Origin: Caprimulgus europaeus | Lineage: Eukaryota; Chordata; Aves; Caprimulgiformes; Caprimulgidae | Assembly (NCBI GenBank): GCA_907165065.1 | Contig: OU015535.1 | Span: 1,736,001-1,800,000, forward strand | Length of the DNA: 64,000 bases | Direction: 5' to 3' | In this document: piece after piece, positions 41,101-53,100 of the stretch | How positions within the stretch are numbered: position 1 is the stretch's first letter | Layout of the letters: every line of letters begins with the position of its first letter | Position numbers and translations under genes: made by a program | Notes under the pieces: model-generated | Seen by the model: only the letters and a program-made list of their open reading frames with translations | What the model was told of the DNA's origin: nothing | Databases searched by the model: none

Positions 41101-44100
41101 AGTTGGAGAAACAGAGACCAAGATGAACAAGACACATACAACTTTTATTTTAGAAGAGAAAGCCACAAGCCTGAATTCAAACCAGGCTCAGGAACCTGCA
41201 AGGATACTTAAGCATGGTGAGTGTCACAGAACGTGCTGTTATCTTATGACTGAGGAACAAACCACCAGCCACTTTTATTTAACAGCTCAGAGCAATGAGC
41301 ATCAGTTAACTCACATCACACAGACAATTTCAGCATCAAGGAATTGACTTTCTCATCTTTCCCTCTACTATCCCCATGTTGAAAGACTTACTGGAAATCT
41401 TCCTTTGCCACCTCTCTTATGATCACAACTCTCACCTTTTTCTCCAGTTATAAACAAGATTTTTCTGAACATATGCATATGTATGTCTACATTTTTCAAC
41501 TCCTCTGAGTACTCAGGGTATCATGAAGAGTTAAGTGACATAAACACTACATTCCCCATTATAAATAATGAAAAGTACCAGTTTGCAACACAGCTCAAAC
41601 ATGATAATATGCTCAAACTCTAGAACTCCAGATTTTTAAATATCTACAATCAGTGTTTTTGAAATTGCAGATGGAGTTAAGATGGCATGCTTAAAACAAT
41701 TAAATTGCAGTTTCTGAATCTTAACAGTAGATATTTAAGCCCAGTCACAAATTGTCCAGTCCATTCTATTCCTTTCTCTACTAACTTTTGGTAACAAAAA
41801 ACAACTGCTAGAGAGTGGCTTTTACATACACTCTTGCAAATCCAGCAGCTAGAGGGGAACAGATTTCAGAAGAGACTATTACAATACTGGAAGAAATTGC
41901 CTTTTTTTTTTTCCCAATAAAGAATCAGGCACTGAGTATTTCTATTACTAAAAAAGTAAATCCAACAGAAAAGCAAGGTATTTAATCTTGCCTTAAAAAT
42001 CTGATAACTGGCTTTTCACTTTCATTTCACACCATAAAACCAAAGAGGGTTGAAACTTAATAGTGCCCAGATCCACTTACTCACACAAATAACAGCAGCA
42101 ACAGTTAATCTCACATCAGCCCCATGAAATTAAAGAAAACCTGGAGAATTGCTTCACCCAATTTTTGGGCTCACTCACATCATTCTCATAGGTCAGACTC
42201 AAACAGACTCAACACTGCACTGCCTTTTATGCACTAGTCATAGGAGAGTTCTTTATATTGTTTCTATCTTTAATGAATTCTTGATTCATGGAAGTAAGCA
42301 TTTAAAAATAAGAAACTGATTGCAGCACACAGATTACTAAGGACCTCCATTTCTGTTGACAGAAATGGGAAGCCTCCTTTTAACCTATTTCTGAAAATAA
42401 TGCCATTACTTTATCATTCATTTATGGCTTCCCAGTCTCTCTCACCTTTAATACCTAGTGGTTGCAATAAATCATTTCCTCATATCTGGCCCAGACATCC
42501 TCTGAAAGGTTTGCCAACCCACAGAGTGGTGTTCTGCAATAACTGGCTACAAATAGATATAGAAACAGCAATATGGGCTTCTATCCTTTCCACACACACC
42601 CACTCTAACAGCTATCTGCTATCTTCTATCTTCAGGAAGGGTAACTAAAACACAGCAAAGCTCCATTTGTACCACAATATTAATGATCTTGGAGAGGATT
42701 ATTTGTCTTCCATTTATGTAACTGTTACAGCCCAGGGCCTGTGAAGAGAGATCAGGACTGTTCCTCTCTTCTCCCAGCACCATGCTGTACAGTTTCTGAG
42801 CTCCAGCTCTAATATGACACAGAATGATAAAAGGGGCAGAAAAGATTCCATTAGTTACCAGTTTACCATTATGAAGGGATCTTTTCCTCAAAACACCTTT
42901 TAAATAACTCATTCCTGCTCAAGCTATTAACTGATTTCTTTCCTCTTGCTTCCTCAGCATCTCTAATGGCAGTTCTCAGGCAAAATTAAATATCTGGCAG
43001 CACTTACACAACTCTTCTGACCAGAGCACTCATTTGGCAGAATTGTTTTCTAATGAGTTAAAGTGAAATAGGGTACACCTCACTCAAGTGCAGCTGAGCT
43101 GCTAATGTAGTATTTACAATAGAAGAAGCAGATAAACTAACTTTAATCATTAAAATGAGCAAGGTGATATGATTTTTGAAGTTAAACACTCAGGCTCAAG
43201 GGGCAACCAACCCTGGCAGCTCTTCCCATACAGCACCAAGGCTGTCTGGTAAACACATGCTTTAAAAATACCTTCTGTATTATCAATTTTTAAACCTCAC
43301 ACTCCTAGAATTTGTCTGTATTTTAATGCTGTTCAAAACTAACTCAGTTTCTGTGTGTGCCATAATTCCTGCCATATCTATCATTGCTTACTCAGGCTGC
43401 TCTTTACTGTCTCTTTCACCTCAGCAAATTACAGACCATAAATTCAGGTATGTACTTCACCTTGGTGGCTGTTAACAAGCAGCAAACTCTGCTGGTGTTT
43501 GGGACTGCACACTTACTCCCTTCCCTCCATGGGCTTCTGAGGCTCAAGCCTTGGAGTTCTACAAAATACTCCAACTCACAGGTTCAGAGTGTTTATACAG
43601 ACAAGTTTAAACAGGATAAAAGGGAACCAAGAGCACCTTACCATTATTGTTCCTCCTGTCTGGGTTCGGAGAGGTTTCAACACTTTTCTCTGAACAAGGA
43701 AATTGGGAAGAAAGGCAACTGGTGGAATTTCTGTGATTGTTGCCACAACAAATGACCACTACAAGGGGGAGAAAAAGTTCCAATTAATGCAGCCTGCCTT
43801 AATGATGACATCCAGATCTCTCATCAGTTGCTATTTACTGAAAAGGAGCTCACAGGTATTAGCAAAAATTTTATTATTTTTAGATGGAGGTGACCCCAAC
43901 AGTCCTTATGAGGAACCTCAAGTTGTTCAACTATGGGAATCCTCACTTTCAATCACCATCACTAGGTTTTCCAGATTTTAGTATCAAATGGTAATAAATC
44001 AGCAACTTTCCAGCAAGCTAGTAGTTCAGAAAATCTGATATCCCAATACTGGGAGGAAGAATTGCAAAATGCCCTTCAGCAGTACTCACAGTGAGCTGTG

Positions 44101-47100
44101 CTTGATATATTGTTCAAACCTAAAATATCTTCTCCCATGTCAAGTCAAAAGGATATACCAAGGAGAAATGAAAAAAACCCAAACAAACAACTCAACTAAG
44201 AAGTTAAAATACTTGAGTGAACTCACAGGGCAAATTTCAGCATGGAGAACTGATTAAAATTTATTTAGCATATTAAACACTTCTGGAAAATGTTTCAAGG
44301 AACCATTTTGTTAGAGTTGTACCATCAAGAATATGATCTGAAGGTCAGAACACAAAATATTTGCAATATGTAAATACTTTTTTTGCAAACACATATAGAT
44401 TACTTCAAAGAACTTCTTCTACTAGCATTGCTACCAGCAATAACACTTCTAAATATATTTCAAAGCCTAAGTCACAAGCAAGAATATTCATCCAGTACAG
44501 AAACATTCAGGTACCAAGAACTAAGAATTTGACACACTGTACAAAGATCCTGAATAATTTCTGAATCCTATTTTCTTCAACATTAGGAAATTTAACTAGA
44601 AGTGTCACTGGGTGGAGTGGAAAGGTGGCATTATTCATGAAGTTCTTAATTTATTATAAATTAACTATATTTTGTCACCAGCCCATTTTAAGCTCTCACT
44701 ACTTTTCTATTTGTAAGACATTGTTCTGTCACCACACTATCAAGTCCCCATAATTAACAGAGTGCTTTAATTGTTTTGTAATAGTCAATCTTGATAAAGC
44801 CTTTTAGCAAGATATTTTAACTTTTAAACAAGGATTAAGGAGAAAAAACAAAACCAAACAAAACCAAACCCTAGATTCAATCCTGTTGATCTGCAATGCA
44901 GATCTGAATTGCAGAAAGTTTGAACAAAAATTTGATTCTCAATGGGAAAATGTGGGAGCAATAAAAACTCAAATCAACACCTACACTGCTGCAGGTCTTT
45001 AAGTGCAAGAAACCCATGCATGGTCCCAGTAAGGGAAGAAGAGGAGGAAAAGAAAGGGAAAGAAAGAGGAAGGAAAAGAAAGGGAAAGAAAGAGGAAGGA
45101 AAGCTTTCTGGTGGGAGCTGAGGACATTTACAGACTGGTGCTGAGCCCAAAGACATCAACTGCATCAGACTCAGCCCTTTACTGCTCATGTAATTCCTAC
45201 CAAACAGGGGAAAAGTCATTTGACTGCGAGGAAAGTCCTGGGGTTCAAAAATGCCGCTATAGACAATGAAAATGCATCCCCAAACCACCACTGGAACAAC
45301 TGGGAAATACACTGCCTCCAACTCTGGACAGCTCTGGGCTTTTTTTCTTCAATGTGCTCATTTTGTTTTCCAACAATTCCTGCAAGAAATTCTCAGAACA
45401 GCTATGTGTATACTCGAAAAAGAAATCAAAAGGAATTGGTTTTATATAATTGTATACCTTTTCATGTGGTAAAAATACAAAGTTATTTTGAATAGATGAG
45501 GACTCCATTAATTCCAGGCTGTCAGTTGGCTTCCATAGCACAACTCTGCAAACATATTAGTTTCCTTTGATAGAGAACAAACCCTTCAACACTATTTTCT
45601 TAATCACTATTTTTTCCATTCAAATTGCATATATCAGAATAATATCTATTTCTTTTGGTAGATACTTGCTCTCACTCAGCCATCATCAAATTACTGATTC
45701 TCTAGGAAAGTTTTGTAGACATGTAATTACATAACTTAGCAGAAATTAAAGCTTGGTCTGGATTCAGGAAACAATCATATATAAACACCATTCAATAACA
45801 TGCCTTCACTTATGCTTTTTACTTATCAACTCCATTTAACTCTTTCTTTCTATTGCTAATAAGATTTTTTAAATTATTTCCCTTCCTGTGTTCTGTATAA
45901 ATAATTCAATGTATGAATTTAAGTCTCAACACTGCCTGTTTTCTTTAAAGGAGTAAAGAAGTCAGGTTAACCCTAAAACAGGTATATTTTCCTTTAATAA
46001 ATGCCTCCTAACAAATTAAACCGTGGGCCATGTCATGAAATTTGCCCAAGTGTACCACTATACCAACATGTGACATACTAAAAAACCCCAAAACAAAGCA
46101 AAACAAAAGACTACAAGAGTTCTTAATTCTCCTTGCTTAAGCCCAAACTCTATAACATACTTATTTAATGAGGATATTCCTGCAAGACTTTACTTACAAA
46201 GTATTATTACTATTAATTTTAATTCCTCAACTATAAAAAATCCATTCTCAGTAAGGTTAAATAACTTTACAAATTATTTCAAATTATTAGTGTTCAAGGA
46301 CTAAAAGTTAAAGTGAAAAATTAATATTAGGAAGATAAAATTAACGTAGTTGCTTTTATGCTGATACATCCTGGGTTAATACAAACAGCACATTAATGCT
46401 CAAAACCAACCTCTGATGTACTGCCTTTTATGTTATGCATTCATTGCATTTCAGCATTTTAAAACTGCCAACAACACAGCAAATTTTTTAAAAATAGGCA
46501 ATTTTGTTCTTTAATATCTAAATTTAAACTGCATTTAAATCTTGTATAAGTTTCTGGAGCTAGTCCCAGCTTCAAGAGAAAATTCACAGACTTCCAAGTC
46601 CAACACCAAGCAACTAACATGATTTTACATTGAGAAGCTTGCTGGGGACAAAGCTCTTTGGGTCCATCTTCAATAGATAAAGTGTTTTTGGCTTGAATTA
46701 ACATGAGATAAAATGATAAAGGAGAGTAGGAAGCTTGTGATTTTCACAAAAGTTCCTAGGTCAAGGCATGAAAGCACTACTACCACTAGGAATAAGACAA
46801 TGCACTGGGAGAAACTGATGATCACCAAAGAGGGTACCAAGAAAACCAACCAGCCACAAACTGACTGGTGCATCAGTCCCAAACCCAGCCCACGAGCTGG
46901 AAATGCTGAAAAGGAAAAACAAATCACTGGTAACCAAAGGCTATCTTATCTTTAAGAGTTGTCTGAGCTGCAGAGAGACCTGTCAGACCTTGTTCCCTGG
47001 GACTAAATATCCTGCAGTGTTTTCTCCAAACATACTCAAATATCATTACCTTTACCATAACATTTTTGTATATTCTTAGAGACTTTTACCCAACACACTG

Positions 47101-50100
47101 ACATTTACATGAGAATTGCAGCGAGGAGGATCAGGTTCATTTAGCCACTCTCGTGACTTTTTCAGTGAACATTTTACAGCAAAGCACCACTCACCTTCAT
47201 CAATTTTTCACCAATGGAGTTTTAAAAAATTGAAGAAGGCAAAAGCACAATGTAGGAAGCAAGCAGAGATAACTGATGACAGCACAAGGACTGCATGACC
47301 CGAGGAACTGCACAGGGGAATTTTAAGCACTTCTGAAGGTGCCCATTTCATCCAAACCAAACCCACACGTTTCAGCTGCTGAGTCACCTATGGGCACTAA
47401 CACAACACACACAGCTCAGGGGCATCCTGGGCTGGTTGATCTCAACACCTCAAGCTGCCAGAACTATCCCAGGTTGAACTGATTATTTTATGAGCCTGTT
47501 TCTACTGCCTTCACTCCCCAGAGTCCTGCTGCCTTCTCCAGGCACGCTGCCAATGCCACCACGTGACAGAGGCAGGAACCTCTGCTCTCCTGGCAGAGGC
47601 ACTCACATGTGCAAGAGTCAAAGCACCTGAGCACCAGAGGACACTCCTTATAACCAAATCAATCCACTTTTCACTATGCAGAAAAATTTACATTTCTAAT
47701 AAAGTGATTAAATGTTTAATTTTAAACCTAGGTAATTTGCAAATATATAAAACAGATTAAAGTTTCTAAGCTCCACTGATCTATCACCTGTTTCAGGTCA
47801 CTTTCAGGAAAGTACATCCTGCATTCCACTGTCACACAAGCATTATCCTCAAAATTTGCATTTCAGTATTCACTCACTCATCATCATAGAACCACTCAGA
47901 CAAAAATGGTTCAAGCAAAAGGCTTATAAAGTCTGAGACTAGCTTCAACCTCACTGCCTAGCTCCTCCCAAAATTCACAATGCTGATGTGCAGGAAATTC
48001 ATCATTTTATGTAACACTAGAAAAAGGCAGTGAGTGTCAAAGTACTGCAAGCAAATTATCCAAAGTCCAGTTGTTACCTTAGAGACCCAGATTCTCCAGA
48101 GGAGTAACCGAGGGGGTAAGCACTGCTCATGCTACCTAAAGCAGGGAGAGGAGCAGGCCCTTCCTTCCGACACAGAACTGATTCCCAGTACTGTCTGATC
48201 CACTCTGTGCATACAATTTTGTGTCTCTTCAACCAACCAACCTCCAGCCAGCTCCTTCAGCTGCTGCTCAGACACCAAACACCAACTCCTCTCACAAGTG
48301 TATGGAATTTCCAACCAAATTCGTGCTCAAATTTTCAATGAAGAATACCCAAGTGATCCATTATTTTAAGAGACCTGGGCATTCCCAGAAACACAAGCAC
48401 CTCTGCACTCTCCAACATAAAACTCTGCCATTTATAGCCAGATCTGTATTTGTCAGGATTTCAAAACAGCAGACATTGGCTAAGGCAAAACAGGGGGTAC
48501 CCAGGGCCTTTCCACATCTAGTCACGTTATTTTTCATTTGCAGCTAATCACTTGTCTTTGCTGCTTGGTAAGAACTTGCTGGCATGACCAAAAAAACACC
48601 TTCCAGTTCCTACAGCTGCAGGAAATACTCTCTCAAGAAAAGAGGAATGAGAGATACACAGTTAATCACATCTGAATGCACATGACAGTACTGGTTTTGA
48701 GCACAAAGATGCAGGCTATGCAGACAATTCCCTGTGAAGCCATCCTGGAGGTACTAAAAATGCTATTATGGTATTCCAAACTGAGCTACACACATTAGAC
48801 CCTGCTTCAAAGAAGTGATTCAGTCAAAAGAGGTGGGTGGTTCTATGGAATTAAAAGCTCAATAACCAGAATAGCTGCAATAAAATCAAATCTAATGATG
48901 TATGAAATGACATGTAACTTTATAGCACAGAATGAAGAAGCGCAAAAGAGCTCGGAAAAGGAACAAGAGTGAAACAAGTTCACACAAATAACAGATCCTT
49001 ACACAGAAAAATCAAACATTCCAGAAATAGCAATACAAGGACTCTCACTGTGGAAGGGCAAACATGACTCAAAATCACTTCTTTTGAATTATGAAATGGA
49101 AGATTATTTCTAATACAAATCCCTTCTCTGCCCTCCAAGTAGAAAATTGCAAATAAAAGCAATGTCACCTGCACTCATAAAGCAATCCTTGCATTAAGAA
49201 ATATCCAATAAAGTACTGCATTTTAGTGCTCTCCAATGTATTTTCAGTTTCAGAACCATATTTTACTAGAGTAAATCAGAACTCTCTTGAAGACTAAAAC
49301 CCTGGTACTAAAGAGAATTCAATTTGCAACTCAAATAACAAAAAAATTCATTATGTTCACTTTGCTGAAATACCATTTCAGGTTATCTATAGAAGATGGT
49401 AGGCCCTCTTTCCACCCCTCTATAGTGTGAATTGCCTACTATGTCTATGTTTTTCTTTCAGTATTCTCAATTACAGTGTTGAATTAAAAATACACAATTC
49501 TATAATCTGTAAAAGTTGACTCTATAACAAATCTAGTAGGGTATCTATTGCCCTTGACACTAATGCTAGACAGTTTGCTTGAAAAACTTATTAATAAGTA
49601 CAGCACCTTTAACTTATTAAGGTAGCGCCTTGTGTGAACCACCAAGAGATCTTCATCAGTAGCTTCCCGTGCCTGCACAATCAAGTCATCTGCAATTAGT
49701 TTTTCTTCTGAAACAGGAGAGAGATAACAATTGGCATTGTGTAACATCACTTCACTTCCCATATTCCACCCTGCCAAAGCAGCTGCTTTGACCTTGATGT
49801 AGTAACTTCATCCGTAATGTAAATCCCAAACACCTTTTGTTTACTCAGCTTTTACAAATCTTCCTAACACACACCCTCTGTTCCTGTAAGCAATTAACTT
49901 CGTGTGCATATGGTAACTCTTGTTTACACTAAGTTTTCAGAGTGTGATCATGGTAATCCCATGTTTAAATGAAAAGACAGGTGGTGACAGAGGATGGACA
50001 GACACGAGTGAAACCTTACAGGCTAGGGCTTGATACACTGGGGAAATCTTGGTGCTCACATCACCAGATATTGACCAGTCTTTAACATGCTTTAAGAAAT

Positions 50101-53100
50101 TCCACATTTGATACTAGTATTTAACTCCTAAATCAGAGGAGAATTTATTTAAAAAATTAAATCAAAATTCAAAACAAAATAATTGCTTGGATGTTCATGG
50201 AAGCAGATGCTTGCAATTAATTAGGATATTTCCATCACACCCTACCTCCATTTAATTTCAAAATACCAACGACCAGCTATGAAATCTTTCTCTTTGAGAC
50301 AAAAAGATATTTTATTTTTAAAAATCTAGCTTTATAAGAGCAAGTTCCAAAACATGACTCCAAGATTTCAGAATGTGATAAAAGATAACACATTTGCATG
50401 CATACATCTGGATATTTTCACAGAAAGTTCAAGTTAGGGTCAACTAAAACAGTCAAGCAGTGCAGAAAAACAATGCTGCTTTGTATATGATCACTACAAA
50501 CAACAAACACAAGGCAACATCTTCCCAGACAGATTTTGATATTTAATTGCTGCATGGCTGCAGCTTTCCAAGACTGTACCTTTTCTTCAATTTCATACTT
50601 GGAGGAGGAAGAAAACAACTCACAAATGTGAGAGATTTTGTCCTGGATTGTTATACGAGAGCAGCACCTGCAACAATATTTATTTTGGCAAGCTCATGTT
50701 TCTGCTGACTGAGGCTGAGAAGCATTTCATTCATGCACTGGTGCCAGACAAAGCCACACTGCTAACAGTGTCACTCTCGAGGAAGAAGGGAAGTAAGCAC
50801 AGAAAGATTTTCACTAGTGATTCTCTAGGAGATGTTGCCAGGAGTCGCTACTGAGCCAGAGAAAACTAAGAGTGCCCTGGGGTACCTTGTGGTTTCCTTC
50901 TCCTTTACAAAGCAAGGAGTAAAACAACTGGGAAAACTAAATTTCTGTGAAAGACAGAGTAAAGATTGCACACTTCATACAGAAAAGAGATAGAGGAAAA
51001 GACTTGACCCAGAGAAGGAGTAGAAAGGCAAAGGCTTTGATTAAGAAAACGGTCATGGAACCCAAGACTTAATTTCAGGTTGTTGGAGGGAAGATCCAAA
51101 GCTCAGCTGCTAAATGGAATGCCAGAATTCACTTCACCTTGGTTAAACAAATACAAGGCAGCCTGAAGTCAGAAGAGCAGTGCTTAACTGGGAAAGATCA
51201 CCAGTTGAAGTCATTAGGACCATATAAATGGAAGAAGCCTGGCTCTCAGACAACCTTTGTCTTGGCAAGAGGAAAAGGTTTTTTTATTTTCCTTTTAAAC
51301 TTGATGAGCAAGCTTAAACTTTAGATGAAGAGATGCCAAGATTTTATAGGCCCTGATCCTATCCTTGGTTCTTACATTTTTATTTCCTTAATTTCTGCCT
51401 CCATCTTCCAATTTGTTTAAAGAGTGATAATGAGCACCAGCAGAAGATGCTCTGCCTGTCACCAAGGCGCCTCAAAGCTCTTCCCAAACATTATCAGAGT
51501 AGTATCACGAGGTTGATCAAGAATGGATTTATATAAACCTGAAAAGCACCATTTGCCAGTAGGCTGCCTGCAGTTTAAGTGGAGTAATTAAGTTACACCC
51601 TGCAGCAAGCTGGTCATTAACACCTGTAGTATCACAAGCCACAAGGAATGCCCCAGTTCTTGTTACACCAGGTGTAAAGCAGTGGAAGCACAATGCTATA
51701 GTAAGCCAGGCACAGTACTCCCAAACTGCAATTCAGGTCTTGCAAGCCAAAACATTTGTAAGCTTGCAGCTAACACAGGGAGGGTTTTGCATTCTTGGCT
51801 ACAAAACTGAAGTCTGTATTCCATTTTAGATCCAGGTTTGGTTCTCAAAAGAAGAAAGTGGAACTGCAAACAGCAGCTATCCTCAAGAGGAAATGTAAAG
51901 GAAATATGGTGCTCATGCATTAATCCAGAACTGAAATAAAGTGTTTGAATCATTAAAAAACTGTGGAGTATCAAAACACAGCATGCTGAGCTACGTCCAC
52001 AAGGCTCTACTATTCTGCACCTAACTCCAGCTAGGCTGAAAGTCAGGATTCTGGTATTTGCTTCAGAAGTGGAAACAGTTCTCAGATATCCCACACAAAC
52101 ATTTCCTGTAAAGGTCAAGCAATGAAATTCTGCTCACTTCATGCTTTCATTCGAATTGCAAAGACCAGAAATACTTCAGATGGTCTAAGATGCTGCTATG
52201 CTCACATTTCTCCTTACTCCTTTTTACTCAGTCTTGTAATGCTCTGGGCCAGACTGAAATGAACCCCACTCTGATTACTCTGATTAGTTGTACACACACC
52301 TCTGGGGAGAGCAAATCATTTTATGAGCTTGAATTTTCAATCACATTTCACGAGTTTCCACTCTGCACAGACACCATGATTGAGCCAAAACTATGGGTTT
52401 ATTTAGTGGAACAGGCTAGAACACACATTTTCAAAGGACTGTGAAACACACCTTTGCATTAGAAAGCCCTAGTATAGAATGCTTGCCCTAACATTACAAT
52501 TTCATCTTTTAAATATTTCATAGGCAAGATCTTCAACAATGTGTAACACATGACATCCAACTCACCTCAGAAACCCTCCAATCAATTTAACTCGCCCAGA
52601 TTTAAGTCTGACTATATATAAAAATGCTAAAATACTCCAAAAATGATTAAAGAGCATAGCTTAAATCTACACAATGAGCAACGAAAATGTACAGTCATTA
52701 TTATATTGGCAATTATCAACACAAGTCTGCACTAACTCCATAATTTCTATTAGCCATTGTGCAATTGTTGGTCTAAGAGACACCTTCTGTTATTTTACCT
52801 TTCAAGAAATCGATTACTTTTCCCCACTTCCCTGCATCGAATGGATGCAGCTTCTCAAGTCCCACGAAGGTGATGTTGTAGTCTGGGGAATACACGATAG
52901 GCCAGCATGCTGGTGGAGGAGCCTCGTACAGCTCTGTTCTGTGAGGCCTTGAAAAGCAAAAACAAACTGGTCACCATTTTGAGCAACTATGGACAAAGTA
53001 TTTCACTAAAAGCCCAAATTACAAATTAGAGTCCTTATTAATACCAATTTTACATTAGGAATGATTCCTGAGGATGCTATTTCCCCATGGTTACTGAAGG

